A stretch of DNA of 64,000 bases from Prauserella salsuginis. GTDB lineage: Bacteria > Actinomycetota > Actinomycetes > Mycobacteriales > Pseudonocardiaceae. This document shows, piece after piece, positions 16,761-26,500 of the stretch. The translations under genes and the position numbers were made by a program. The stretch's first letter is position 1. Each line of letters begins with the position of its first letter. The stretch is from contig NZ_JANBBF010000009.1 of the NCBI RefSeq assembly GCF_024648885.1, positions 124,001-188,000 of the forward strand. Direction: 5' to 3'. Under the pieces are notes generated by a model, which saw nothing but the letters and a program-made list of their open reading frames with translations, was not told the origin of the DNA and ran no database searches.

Positions 16761-17342
16761 CTAGGGGCGGTAGCTGGCACGCACGTGGAAGCGTTCGCCC
16801 TGCGGGCCGAGGATGCTGAGGAACTCGGCAGGACGTTGGTCGGCGTTCCCGAACCAGTGGGGCAGATGGGTGTCGAACTCGGCGACCTCGCCCGCGGTGA
16901 GCACGAGGTCCTGGTCACCGAGGATGACGCGCAGCCTGCCGCTGAGGACGTACAGCCAGTGGTAGCCCTCGTGCGACCGGGGCGTCGGGGTCCGGTCGTT
17001 CGGCTCACCCGGCAGGATGTGCTTGAACGCCTGCAACCCGCCCGGCCTGCGCGTCAACGGCAGGACGGTCAAGCCGTCGCGGCGCATCGGCCGCGGATAC
17101 ACCCGCGGATCGCCGACCTCCGGCGCTCCGACCAGGTCGTCCAACGCCCGCCCATACGCCCTCGCCAGCGGCAGCAGCAGGTCGAGCCCCGGTTTGCGCT
17201 GTCCCGATTCGAGGCGCGACAGCGTGCTCACCGAGATGCCCGTGAGTTCGTGCAGCGCGCTCAACGTCAGGTCCGCCTCCGCGCGCAGCTTCCGCAACCG
17301 CGGTCCCACGGCCGTCAACACGGCGTCGAAGTCATCGTCCAT
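16761..17342 (-). CDS. XRE-family regulator with C-terminal cupin
   Basis: 193 residues from ATG 17342. Helix-turn-helix at about 12-65 (LRAEADLTLSALHELTGISVSTLSRLESGQRKP), then a cupin barrel with HEGYHWLYVLSGRLRVILGD and GEVAEFDTHLPHWFGN. Such regulators sense a small ligand in the cupin and repress nearby genes. Divergent from the methyltransferase, with two copies of a 15-bp operator-like site between the two genes. Confidence 0.88.
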   Translation of the reverse strand: MDDDFDAVLTAVGPRLRKLRAEADLTLSALHELTGISVSTLSRLESGQRKPGLDLLLPLARAYGRALDDLVGAPEVGDPRVYPRPMRRDGLTVLPLTRRPGGLQAFKHILPGEPNDRTPTPRSHEGYHWLYVLSGRLRVILGDQDLVLTAGEVAEFDTHLPHWFGNADQRPAEFLSILGPQGERFHVRASYRP

Positions 17343-17350
17343 GCCCGAAA

Positions 17351-17410
17351 TTGCAGTTCCGGCAACAGGTGTTGTCAACACGCGCGGTCACGGTGTTGCG
17401 GATCCGGCAA
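17351..17410. promoter_or_regulatory. Two copies of a 15-bp operator between regulator and methyltransferase
   Basis: TTGCAGTTCCGGCAA (17351-17365) and TTGCGGATCCGGCAA (17396-17410) differ at three positions and share the imperfect dyad TTGC(N)...GGCAA. They lie 45 bp apart in the divergent promoter region, the likely target of the XRE-cupin protein. Confidence 0.65.
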
Positions 17411-17452
17411 GAGGGTTTGTCGGTTCACGGTCGGCGAGCGCACCGTGGCGGT

Positions 17453-18085
17453 ATGACTCAGCAGCAGACCGGCGGCGCCGCCTTCTGGGACGAGCGCTAC
17501 CGCGAACAGGAGCAGCTCTTCAGCGGAAACCCCAACGGCGTGCTCGTCACCGACGTCGCAGACTTGCCGCCGGGGCAGGCGCTCGACGTCGGCTGCGGCG
17601 AAGGCGGCGACGCGTTGTGGCTCGCGCAGCGCGGCTGGCACGTCACCGCGATCGACATCTCACGCGTGGCACTGGAACGAGCGGCTCGGACCGCCCGCGA
17701 GCACGGCCTCGGCGAGCGCATCAGCTGGGTCCGCGGCGACCCCACGACCATGCCCCCGCCAGCGCGAGCGTTCGACCTCGTGTCCGCGCACTACTTCCCG
17801 CTGCGCCGGGACGCCGGAAGCGGCGCCGAATCGGGACGCGGTGCGCTCCGCAGCCTGCTCGACGCCGTCTCGCCGGGCGGGACGCTGCTGTTCGTCGGCC
17901 ACGACCCGAGAGGCGTCGACGAAAGTCACGAGCCGCACGCCTACTACCAGCCCGACCAGGTCGCCGAGCTGCTCGACGACGACTGGAACGTCGAGTGCCA
18001 CGAGACCCGCGCCCGCACGTCAGCCCCGCCCGAAGGCACGCACCACACCCACGACGTCGTGCTCCGCGCCCGCCGCCGTCGGTGA
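17453..18085 (+). CDS. Class I SAM-dependent methyltransferase
   Basis: 210 residues from ATG 17453. Opens AAFWDERYREQEQLFSGNPNGVLV, typical of TehB/thiopurine-type methyltransferases, with SAM motif I ALDVGCGEGGDALWLA, AIDISRVALERA and SPGGTLLFVGHD. Substrate unknown. Divergently transcribed with the XRE-cupin regulator and probably under its control. Confidence 0.85.
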   Translation: MTQQQTGGAAFWDERYREQEQLFSGNPNGVLVTDVADLPPGQALDVGCGEGGDALWLAQRGWHVTAIDISRVALERAARTAREHGLGERISWVRGDPTTMPPPARAFDLVSAHYFPLRRDAGSGAESGRGALRSLLDAVSPGGTLLFVGHDPRGVDESHEPHAYYQPDQVAELLDDDWNVECHETRARTSAPPEGTHHTHDVVLRARRRR

Positions 18086-18428
18086 AGGGCCCGCTCACGC
18101 GGCGCGTCGACGTGGCGGCGCGGCAGACATTTCACCCTGAGGAGGGCGATCTCTGGTCGCCGCTCTAGAGATGTCTTCGCGCAAGCTCCGCGATCCGGCT
18201 CCAGGGCAGGTGGCGCCGAAGCAGCCCGGCTCGCTTTCGCGGATTCGGTTCGCTTCTGGCGGCATCTGCCGCTACCTGCACGACTGCAGGAACCTTGCCC
18301 AGAGCCTCGGCCATCCAGACGAGCGAAGCAGGGCCAAGAAGCCGATTGTAGGTCCGCTTCGCGCTCGTGTTCGGTTGACGCCTTCCTAACCAGCCCCTCG
18401 GTGCAACTAGCCCGGTGGCCGGGTCCAC
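18086..18428. other. 343-bp stretch without a convincing gene
   Basis: Base composition is less GC-rich than the neighbours and codon periodicity is poor. A leftward 87-codon frame (GTG at 18428) exists but shows no domain, no ribosome-binding site and resembles nothing I know. It may be debris downstream of the HNH gene. Confidence 0.4.
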
Positions 18429-19796
18429 CTAGAACGGCGGGCTGTCGTCGTTCTGCCGTTCCGCGTCGGTGGTGTCTCGCGCCGGTGCAGCTACGACGGC
18501 TTGGCGATGTACCGGGGCGTCGCGTCCCAGTACGCGACGTGTCGGGCTGTCGTGTCGCGCGGCGCAGCGCGCCGAGGTGTCGCGTGTCGGGGCAGTGCGT
18601 GTCGGGGTGAGGATGGGGTGGCGGTGTGCGGTGTAGGTCGCCCCGTGTGGTGTGGTCACGCGGGTGTTGCCGTGGACGGGGTCGTAGCGGGTGTTCCAGC
18701 CGGGCTGGTCTTTCAGCCGGTGGTGCCGTCGGCAGCGCGGCCCGCCGTTGGCGACCGAGGTTGAACCACCACCGCCGCCGTCGTCGGTTGTGGCCCAGGG
18801 GTGTTCGTGGTCGTGGTCGCAGTGCCGGGCCGGTCGGTGGCACCAGGGCATGACGCATTCCCGGTCCCGCACCCGCACCAGCTCGCGGATCACCGCACTC
18901 GGCCGCCGCCGCCTGCGCCCCAGATCGACCGGTTCGCCCGTGCCGGGATCGCACAACACCGCGCGCCAGATGCTGCGCTCGTTGGTCATGATCTCCCGGG
19001 CAATCGGAGCCGGGACCGGCCCGTAACCGTCCAGCTCACACCCCTCGTCGGAGATCGCCAGGGCCGCATCCACCGGAATATGCAGAGACACCATCGCCGC
19101 CGCCTCCAGCGGCGTCACCCCGGGATCGCGTCCCAGCAGCAGGTCGGCGGTAACGTCCGCGCGCAACTGGTCGAGGGTGCGCTGGTCGCCACCGCGGCGC
19201 AGCGACCGCGCCATCCCATCCACCCGCGAATAACACGCCGCCGCCACCTCCGCCGGCAGGCTCACCTCCAGCGACGACATCACATGCTCACCCGGGGCGA
19301 GTTCCAGCTTCCGCTCCACCCGCGCCCGGCGGGAACGCTCAACCTGCCCACCCGGGTCGACCCTCTCCACCAACCGTCGCACCCGCTGGGCCAGGTTCCC
19401 CGGCTGCCACGCCGTCTCCGGCGCATCCACCAACTTGTCCGCCAACAAAGCATCGACGCTCCGGGCAGCCTCATCGTCGAGCGGGTCGACCACCGCCAAC
19501 ACCCGCCGCGCTCCGTACGCCTCGAGCTCACCGGACCGCATCGCGTCGAGCAGCTGCGGCATCCGCCGCACCAACGAGGCACCGTCGTCGATGCGGCGTT
19601 CGACCTCCCGCGTCGAGACCCGCAACACCGGCGTCAACTCCTCCGCCACACCGCGGTCATCACCCACAGCCGCCGAAATATCGGCCAGCAGCGCCAGTTC
19701 CTCGGCATCCAGCCGCGCCCGCCGACCCCGCAGGCCCTGAAGCCGCTCGATCTTGTCACCAACACCGTCGTCCCCCACGTCATCCACAACCTCCAT
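18429..19796 (-). CDS. 13E12-family DUF222/HNH endonuclease protein
   Basis: 455 residues from ATG 19796. N-terminal DUF222 helical domain (about 1-290) followed by a zinc-type HNH module: RECVMPWCHRPARHCDHDHE...GPRCRRHHRLKDQPGW. The last about 60 residues are a Thr/Arg-rich tail. 13E12 proteins are dispersed, multi-copy genes in actinobacteria and several are known SOS genes; a LexA-type site lies right at this start. A leaderless start at GTG 19787 is also possible since TAATAT ends 7 bp upstream of it. Confidence 0.88.
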   Translation of the reverse strand: MEVVDDVGDDGVGDKIERLQGLRGRRARLDAEELALLADISAAVGDDRGVAEELTPVLRVSTREVERRIDDGASLVRRMPQLLDAMRSGELEAYGARRVLAVVDPLDDEAARSVDALLADKLVDAPETAWQPGNLAQRVRRLVERVDPGGQVERSRRARVERKLELAPGEHVMSSLEVSLPAEVAAACYSRVDGMARSLRRGGDQRTLDQLRADVTADLLLGRDPGVTPLEAAAMVSLHIPVDAALAISDEGCELDGYGPVPAPIAREIMTNERSIWRAVLCDPGTGEPVDLGRRRRRPSAVIRELVRVRDRECVMPWCHRPARHCDHDHEHPWATTDDGGGGGSTSVANGGPRCRRHHRLKDQPGWNTRYDPVHGNTRVTTPHGATYTAHRHPILTPTRTAPTRDTSARCAARHDSPTRRVLGRDAPVHRQAVVAAPARDTTDAERQNDDSPPF

Positions 19797-19816
19797 ATTA
19801 TCGAACTCATGGTCGA
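19795..19816 (-). promoter_or_regulatory. LexA-type SOS box and -10 of the HNH gene
   Basis: Read leftward, TCGACCatgaGTTCGA (19816-19801) matches TCGAAC-N4-GTTCGA in 11 of 12 positions and runs straight into TAATAT (19800-19795), a near-consensus -10. Confidence 0.65.
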
Positions 19817-20045
19817 AACAACCATTACACAATGGAGTGGACCGATGCCGACCGCGCAGCCGAAAGCTCGACCAAGGAAACGACTCGGGGCGGCCCGCAC
19901 ATGGTCGGCCGGTTCCATCGCCGCACGGTTCTCGACCTGCCCATCGATCCGGCAACGCGCAGCGGAAGTCTGCTGGCCCTGGTGCTCCATCCATAGATCG
20001 TTGTGGTCATGGTTCTCGGATGGAGCGCTAGGGCATGATCACGTC

Positions 20046-20690
20046 ATGAGCGACGTCATTCTGATGTCCGATCCCCGGGTCGCTGCCGTGCCTGTCGATG
20101 ACTGCGATGAGCCACTTGTCGATGTGGGAAGCGACGGCGAGATTCTGGTGGACGACCGCCGACGCGACCCGGCAGGCGATTTCCGCATGGTTCGCCGTGG
20201 CGTACACGAACGGATCCACCACGCACAACGCCTGCTTCCCGCCGGGATGCGTTTCCTGTTCGTCGAGGGCTACCGCCCACCCTCGCTGCAACGCCGCCAC
20301 TTCGAGGAGTACGCCGCGACCCTTGCCACTGCCCAGCCCGATTTGTCGGGCGATCAACTCCACGCTGCAGCCAGCCGTTACGTGTCACCACCGGAGATCG
20401 CTCCGCACAGCGCAGGCGCGGCGGTCGATCTCACCCTCGCCGACGCCGAAGGACGCGAGTTGGACCTCGGCACCCGCGTGAATGCCAACCCGGAGGAAAG
20501 CTCCGGAGCCTGCTACATGGCTGCCTCGAGCATCAGCGACGAGTGCCGCACCCGTCGCGAGGTGCTGGCGGCGGCGCTGACCGGCGCGGGGTTGGTCAAT
20601 TACGCGACCGAGTGGTGGCACTGGTCGTACGGTGACCGCTACTGGGCTCTCACGAGCGGAGCCCCGGCTGCCGTCTACGGTCCGGCCTGA
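20046..20690 (+). CDS. D-alanyl-D-alanine dipeptidase (VanX-like M15D)
   Basis: 214 residues. The M15D zinc-site motifs are present: FVEGYRPPSLQRRHF, PHSAGAAVDLTL (His and Asp ligands) and EWWHWSYGDRYWA (catalytic Glu, His ligand). Hydrolyses D-Ala-D-Ala and related dipeptides; no vanHA or two-component partners are nearby, so a housekeeping role in cell-wall turnover is more likely than glycopeptide resistance. No signal peptide. Its 3' end overlaps the convergent membrane-protein gene by 41 bp. Confidence 0.88.
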   Translation: MSDVILMSDPRVAAVPVDDCDEPLVDVGSDGEILVDDRRRDPAGDFRMVRRGVHERIHHAQRLLPAGMRFLFVEGYRPPSLQRRHFEEYAATLATAQPDLSGDQLHAAASRYVSPPEIAPHSAGAAVDLTLADAEGRELDLGTRVNANPEESSGACYMAASSISDECRTRREVLAAALTGAGLVNYATEWWHWSYGDRYWALTSGAPAAVYGPA

Positions 20691-21105
20691 GTTCACGGCC
20701 TCGGCCCGTTCCCAACCTGGTGGTCAGCACCAGCAGGACGGCGGGGATGGCGACCGCAGCGGACAACGCGATCATCAGGCCGATTCCTTCGGCCTGCGTG
20801 AGGTGGTGCAGCAGCCGGGCGTGGATGACGACGTGGGCCACTGCGAACACCAGGTAGCTGACCAGAGCGATCCGGGCCAGATCGCGCGTGGTCACGACGA
20901 CGGCCGCGATCAACACGACCGACAGAGCCAGGCTCATCGCGCCGTAGTCGAGCATCAGATGTTCGTTGTAGTCCATGCGCATGCCGACCCACGGGATCGC
21001 AAAGAACGCCCGCGGGAACAGCAGGGCCCAGCAGCCGATGACGAGCTGCGTGGCGAGGAGGAACCCCAGCCCGCCGCGCAGTACCGCCGTGACACCCGTG
21101 TTCAT
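20650..21105 (-). CDS. Four-span membrane protein of unknown function
   Basis: 151 residues with four hydrophobic spans and the loop GMRMDYNEHLMLDYGAMSLA between spans one and two; the last 25 residues are basic. Start overlaps the stop of the upstream NAD(P)-binding (pseudo)gene by ATGA, so they were one operon. Small four-span proteins (DUF4345-like) of this kind occur beside ECF41 sigma/oxidoreductase modules; no function is known to me. Confidence 0.65.
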   Translation of the reverse strand: MNTGVTAVLRGGLGFLLATQLVIGCWALLFPRAFFAIPWVGMRMDYNEHLMLDYGAMSLALSVVLIAAVVVTTRDLARIALVSYLVFAVAHVVIHARLLHHLTQAEGIGLMIALSAAVAIPAVLLVLTTRLGTGRGRELRPDRRRQPGLRS

Positions 21106-21867
21106 CCCGGCCTCCTCGTCGACCCTGCCAGGAACTCGTCGAACGTCGTCCGGCCGGCGGCGTTGCCGGGGACGAGATGTCTCCCTTCGCGATAGCCGCG
21201 GAACGTCCTGCCCGGCAACGGAAGCGGCAGCACGACTCGGCGACGGCCCGTGACCTGCAGGTATGCCCGGGCGAGTTCGCGAGTGGTGCGGATCTGCGGG
21301 CCACCCAGATCGGCCACCCGGCCCGCCGCGGGCTCCGCGGCCAGTGCCGCCAGGCGATCGGCCACATCACGCACGTCGATCGGCTGGAAGCTGACACCCG
21401 CAGGCACCGCGACGGCGGGAGACCACCGCTGCATGGCGAAGAACGTCGCGACGAGGTCGTGGAACTGCGTCGTGCGCAGGATCGTCCACGGCAGTTCGGA
21501 GCGTTCGACGAGGCGCTCGCAGTGCTGTTTCGCCCGGTAGTAGGCGAGCGGTATCCGGTCACTGCCGGCAATGGACACGTAGACGACGTGGGGGCGGCCG
21601 GCGCGGTGAGCTGCGGCGAGCAGATTCCGTGTGGCCGCCACGTCGCCGCGCCCCATTGGTCGTCGCACAGTGGACGACGACCTCCACACCGGCGACGGCG
21701 GTCGCCACCCCGGCACCCGTCCGCAGGTCGCCCCGCACCCACTCCGCGCGCCGATCATCCGCGTGCACGCGACTCAGCACCCGCACCTCATGACCGGCGG
21801 TCAGCTTGTCCACAACGGCTCTGCCCAGGGTGCCCGTACCACCCGTGACCAGGATCGAAGTTCCCAT
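21102..21867 (-). pseudogene. NmrA-type NAD(P)-binding protein, frameshifted
   Basis: From ATG 21867 the frame reads MGTSILVTGGTGTLGRAVVD (Rossmann GxxGxxG) to VVHCATTNG, then continues in another frame as GRGDVAATRNLLAAAHRAG...YYRAKQHCERLVERS to 21102. The shift falls in GGGG near 21652-21655 and is repaired by removing one G. Intact length would be about 255 residues, normal for this SDR family. Either a real inactivating mutation or a sequencing error. Confidence 0.8.
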
Positions 21868-21941
21868 CGGTCCCACCTTCGGATCGGCGTGCGACACCGC
21901 CCGTCGCCGGCGGACGGCATCGCGCGCAACTGGCATTCCCC

Positions 21942-22538
21942 TTACGAATCGGACGGCCACGCGGAGTGTGACAGCCGCAGAGTCCGGGCCGAGGCGAAAC
22001 CGAGCTTGTCCGGGGTCGCGGCGATTCGGATTCCGGTGATGACACCGTCGCTCACCTCCAGCACCAGCACCCGACGAGGCCGGGCCCGTGCACGCTCGAC
22101 CGCTGCACGGCGGGCCGCCGCCGCGTCGCCGTTGACCTCGGACACCACCAGATCCGGACTGTCGCCTGCCTTCGCCAGCGTGCCGAGCAGATACCGCGCC
22201 ACCTTCGAGCTGCCCACCACGGAACGGCGCGCCCACCCGGCCACCGCCGTCGACCCAGGAGACGACATCCTCGGACAGCAGCCGTTCCGGCAGCTACGGA
22301 CCCGGTAGTGCTCCCGTCGGGTCCTGGCGGAGATGAGCCGGTTCAGGCAGAGGTTCGTCGCAACCCGGACCAGCCACGCCGACGGCGTCCTGATCGTCTC
22401 CGGCCGCGCGCCCGTGCCAACTGACGAACGTGTCTCCTGCAGGACGTCCTCGGCGTCGGCGGCCGAGCCGAGCATCCCGTACGCCACCCGGAACACCAGC
22501 GGCCGGTGCCGTTCGAACTCGGCCACGTGGCCTGTCAT
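21942..22538 (-). pseudogene. ECF41-type sigma factor with internal deletion
   Basis: Sigma region 2 is recognisable (EFERHRPLVFRVAYGMLGSAADAEDVLQET; TPSAWLVRVATNLCLNRL). The frame then becomes abnormal after SARTRREHYR and resumes in the C-terminal SnoaL-like domain (RSVVGSSKVARYLLGTLAKAG). Sigma region 4, about 100 residues, is missing; intact relatives are about 290-330 residues against 198 here. ECF41 sigmas are typically encoded beside an oxidoreductase/epimerase, as seen here, so a whole module is decaying. Confidence 0.75.
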
Positions 22539-22557
22539 GACGTCGCCGCATGACAGG
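22531..22557. promoter_or_regulatory. 9-bp inverted repeat over the ECF41 gene start
   Basis: CCTGTCATG and CATGACAGG, perfect arms separated by 9 bp, cover the start codon of the sigma remnant; possible operator or hairpin. Confidence 0.4.
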
Positions 22558-22637
22558 GACGGTGAGCCAGGGAACCCATCCGACCTGCGGTGACGGACAC
22601 CTCTGTACGCGAACCGTGGACCGGGCGTATCGTTGTC

Positions 22638-22651
22638 GTTGAAATTTCAAC
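22638..22651. promoter_or_regulatory. Perfect 14-bp palindrome before the LigB-type gene
   Basis: GTTGAAATTTCAAC lies 38 bp before the dioxygenase start in an AT-poor genome; the form is typical of a dimeric MarR/HxlR-type operator. No regulator gene is adjacent. Confidence 0.6.
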
Positions 22652-22688
22652 ATGATGCCGAGAGTTGTCGACCACCGGAGGAGGCGTC

Positions 22689-23456
22689 ATGACCGACCGG
22701 ATGCCCGTGCTGTACCTGAGCCACGGGGCGCCGCCGCTCGCCGACGACGCCACCTGGACACGCCAGCTCGCCGACTGGTCCACCGATCTGCCGAAACCGA
22801 CGTCGATCCTCGTCGTCTCCGCCCACTGGGAAGAGGCACCCGCCACGCTCGGCGCCACCACGACGGTCCCGCTCGTGTACGACTTCTGGGGCTTCCCCGA
22901 CCGCTACTACGAAGTCACCTACGCGGCACCCGGCGCCCCCGACCTCGCCGCCGACGTGCGGAAACTCCTCGGCGAGAACGTCCACGACGACCCCACTCGC
23001 GGCCTCGACCACGGCGCCTACGTGCCGCTCGTCGAGATGTACCCCGGCGCCGACATACCCGTCCTGCAGGTGTCGCTGCCGACCCTCGACCCCCGTGCGC
23101 TCTACGACTTCGGCCGCCGCCTTGCCCCGCTCAGGGACCGCGGCGTGCTGATCATCGGTAGCGGCTTCTTCACGCACAACCTCGTCGCGATGCGCCAGAC
23201 CGACGGCTCCGCCGGAACGCCACCCGCGTGGTCGGCCGAGTTCGACGACTGGGGTGCAGGCGCACTGTCCACCGGCGACATCGACGCGCTCCTCGACTTC
23301 CGGCACAAAGCCCCCGCGGCCGGGATCGCCCACCCGAGGACCGAACACTTCGCGCCACTGTTCGTCTCCCTCGGCGCAGGCGAGGGCCGCCGGCCGGACA
23401 CCGTCATCGACGGCTACTGGCACGGCCTCGCGAAACGCTCCGTCCAGCTCGGCTGA
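22689..23456 (+). CDS. LigB-superfamily extradiol dioxygenase (DODA type)
   Basis: 255 residues; ATG 22689 follows GGAGGAGG, so the longer frame from 22665 is rejected. Metal-site histidines occur in YLSHGAPPL, VVSAHWEEA, GLDHGAYVPL and GSGFFTHNL, the YgiD/4,5-DOPA dioxygenase pattern. Opens catechol-type rings using a single metal; the natural substrate is unknown. A palindromic operator precedes it and a strong hairpin follows. Confidence 0.88.
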   Translation: MTDRMPVLYLSHGAPPLADDATWTRQLADWSTDLPKPTSILVVSAHWEEAPATLGATTTVPLVYDFWGFPDRYYEVTYAAPGAPDLAADVRKLLGENVHDDPTRGLDHGAYVPLVEMYPGADIPVLQVSLPTLDPRALYDFGRRLAPLRDRGVLIIGSGFFTHNLVAMRQTDGSAGTPPAWSAEFDDWGAGALSTGDIDALLDFRHKAPAAGIAHPRTEHFAPLFVSLGAGEGRRPDTVIDGYWHGLAKRSVQLG

Positions 23457-23490
23457 TCCACCGGCACCGGCGATCGCCCCACACACGGAA

Positions 23491-23526
23491 GCGGGCCCCG
23501 GAAGCGTCATCGCTTCCGGGGCCCGC
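23491..23526. terminator. Bidirectional terminator, 16-bp perfect stem
   Basis: Arms 23491-23506 and 23511-23526 (GCGGGCCCCGGAAGCG and complement) with a TCAT loop lie between two convergent genes. Confidence 0.85.
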
Positions 23527-23572
23527 GAATCACTCAGTCGGCGTCACACGGCCGACGGCGGATGTGTTCGGC

Positions 23573-26500
23573 TCAGATGAACGCACCCAGGCCGTAGCCG
23601 TTGACGGCCACCTCGTCGGCCGCGCCCTGCAGCGCGTCCGCGTCGGCCGGCACGTCCGCCGGAACCTCCGGAGCCGACGGCACGCCGCCGAAGTCCGCGG
23701 AACGCATGTCCGTACCGCCCAGCTCGACACCGTTCAGCGACACGTCGTCCAGCGCACCCGCGAACTCACCCTGCGTCGGGTCGGCCGGCAGCTGCGGCAC
23801 GTGCGAACGCTGCGCCGGCATCGCGGGCAGCTCCGGGGCACCCGCACCGGACAGCTCCGGCAGCAGGCCGTTCACCGGCAGCTCACCGGCGGGCAGGTCG
23901 CCCGCACCCGGCATGCCCGGCGCGGCGGGCAGCTCCGGGGCCGACGGCGCCGCGGTGGGCGTCGCCGAACGCTGCATCGGCGAAGCGGAAGCCAGCTCCG
24001 GCGCCCGGTTGGCCAGCGCGTCGAAGTACGGCGTGTTCGGCATGCCCGTCGCGGGCAGCTCCGAACCGGTGATCTGCTTGTCGATGATCGGGTCGATCGG
24101 CGCGTCGGCGACGGTCAGGTCCGTGTCGTTGCTGGCCATGGTGGTGGCCTGGCCGAGCAGCGCGAGCGGCACGTCGTACACCTGCGCGACGACACCGATC
24201 GGACGCTGCATGTCCACACCGGACAGCGCCTGCTGGTCGCCGGCCGTCGTGGTGGTGCCGCTGGACTCGCCCACCGTCGTGTTGTCGCCGATGGCGTTCG
24301 CGACCCCGCCGACAGTGGCTGCGTTGCCGAACAGCTGCGCCACCGCGGTCAGCGGCACGTCGACGATCGAGCCGGAGATCGCGCCGCCCATGCCGGACGT
24401 CTCCTTGTCGCCGCCGGAGGTGACGTCCACGAAGTTCGCACCGGCACCGTTCGCGACACCGGTGAGGCTGGCCGCGTTGCCGAAGGCCGACACGATCGGC
24501 ATCGCGTCGGCGCTGACGATGTTGCCCGCGATCGAACCGCCGTCGCCGACGGTCTCCGAGTCGCCGCCCGCCTCGGAGACGACGTCGTTCACGCCGGTGC
24601 CCGACGCGGTGCCGATCCAGTTCGCGCCGTTGCCGAACACCGACGCCGCGCCACCGGCCGGAACCTCGACCAGGTTGCCCGCGATGGAGCCTTCCTCACC
24701 CGACGTCGTGGCGTCGCCGCCCGCCATCGAGTCGGTCAGGTTGCTGCTGGTGCCGTGACCGTTGCCGATCCAGCTGGCGCCGATCCCGTGCACCTGCGCG
24801 GGCATCGACACCGGGACGAAGCCGATGTTGCCCGCAATCGTGCCCTTGTCGCCCGCAGCGGTCGCGTCGCCGCCGGCCTCGGTGATCGTGTCACCCTCGC
24901 CCTCGCCGATGCCGTTGCCGATCCAGCTGGCGCCGACACCGAAAACCTGCGCGGGCAGCGCCACCGGCGCCTGCACCAGGTTGGCGTTCGCGAAGCCGTA
25001 GTCGTCGATGGTGCTGCCGCCACCGCCGGCGATGACCTCCTTGGTCTCCTCGCCCTCGCCGACGCCCTGGCCGATCCAGCTGCCGCCGACGCCGAAGACC
25101 TCGACCGGCGTGGCCAGCGGCACCTGCACCAGGTTGCCCGAACCGGAGGACTCGTTGGCGAGCGTGCCGTTGTAGCCGCCCGCGTCGACGAGCTTGTCGG
25201 ACTCGGCGCTGCCAGAGGCGTTGCCGATCCACGCGCCGCCCACGCCGAACACCTCGGCGGCCGACGCGATCGCGGCCGAAGCCGTGTTGGAGGACAGGAC
25301 GGACTCGTCACCCGGCGTCAGCGTGTCGCCGCCGGCGACCGCCTCGGTGCTGTTGACGTGGTCGTTGGCGTGCGCGTTGCCGATCCACGTGCCACCGACA
25401 CCGAAGATCTCCACCGGCAGCGCCACCGGGGCGTCGACGATGTTGCCCGAGCCCGCGGCCTCGTTGCCGTTCGTGTTGGAGGCGCCGCCCGCGGTCATCG
25501 TCGCGTCGGACGCCGTGCCGCCGGCCTGCCGGTCGCCCGAGGTGCCCGTCGCGGCGTTGCCGATCCACGAACCCGCGACGCCCGTCACCGACGCCAGCGA
25601 CGCGACCTGCGGCTGGGCGATCGTGCCGGATGCGAAGCCGTTCTCGCCCTCCGTCTGGATGAAGCTGTCGATGTCGTGCATGCCCGGCGAGGTGTCGTCG
25701 CCCGCGGCGGCGTCGACCATCGACGAACCGGATGCATCGGCGTCACCGCCCCACGTGGCGGCGTTGTTGGCTGCCCGCACCGGCAGCGCGACCGGAGCGC
25801 CCACCACGTTGCCCGCGACGGAGCCGCCCTCGCCGTTGGTGGCGAGGTAGCCGCCGCTCTCGGCGGAGCTGTTGGCGTCGAAGTCGGTCTCCGAGTGGCC
25901 GAGGAACCATGCGATGGCGTTGCCCGACACCTGCACCGGCGTCGCCAGCTGCGGCGAGACGACGTTGCCCGCACCGGCGCCGTTGGAGCCGTCGGTGTCC
26001 ACGTCGCCCGTGGTGGTGGCATCCTGCGACGCGCTGCCCGTGGACTTGCCCGAACCGAACAGGCTGCCCGCGTTGCCGGAGATCTGCACCGGCGCCGCCC
26101 AGTCGAGGGCCACGACGTTGCCCGCGAGCCCACCGGAGGAGCCGTCGGTGCTGACGTCGGAGTTGTGCTCGTAGGACTGCTCGGAGTCCGAGTGCACCTC
26201 GGCGTCACCGAGGATGCCCACCGCGTTGCCCGTGATCTGGATCGGCAGCGCGATGTTGGTGTCGACCTTGTTGCCCATGAACGGGTCGTCGCCCGGCTCG
26301 GGCACCTGACGCGCGTCGGTGCTCCCGGCCTGCTGCGTGAGCGTGTCCGTGACCTGATCGGCCTGCGGAACGGACTCGGACACCGGCCCGGGGAGCCGGT
26401 CGGCGCCGGCATCGGTCGCCTTCGTGACCGGCGATTCGGCGCTCGGCGCGGCCTTCTCGGTGTGCGGGCCCGTCTGGGTCATCGCCGCATTGCCGCGGTC

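Noticed and set aside
20046-20690. Vancomycin-resistance locus
   Set aside because: Only the VanX-type dipeptidase is present; no vanH, vanA or vanRS genes nearby.
21806-21814. TTGTCCACA in the NmrA-type gene as a DnaA box
   Set aside because: It simply encodes Val-Asp-Lys in a conserved part of the protein; no second box nearby.
24028-24060. LPATG in the repeat protein as a sortase signal
   Set aside because: It lies 160 residues before the C-terminus with no hydrophobic span or basic tail after it.
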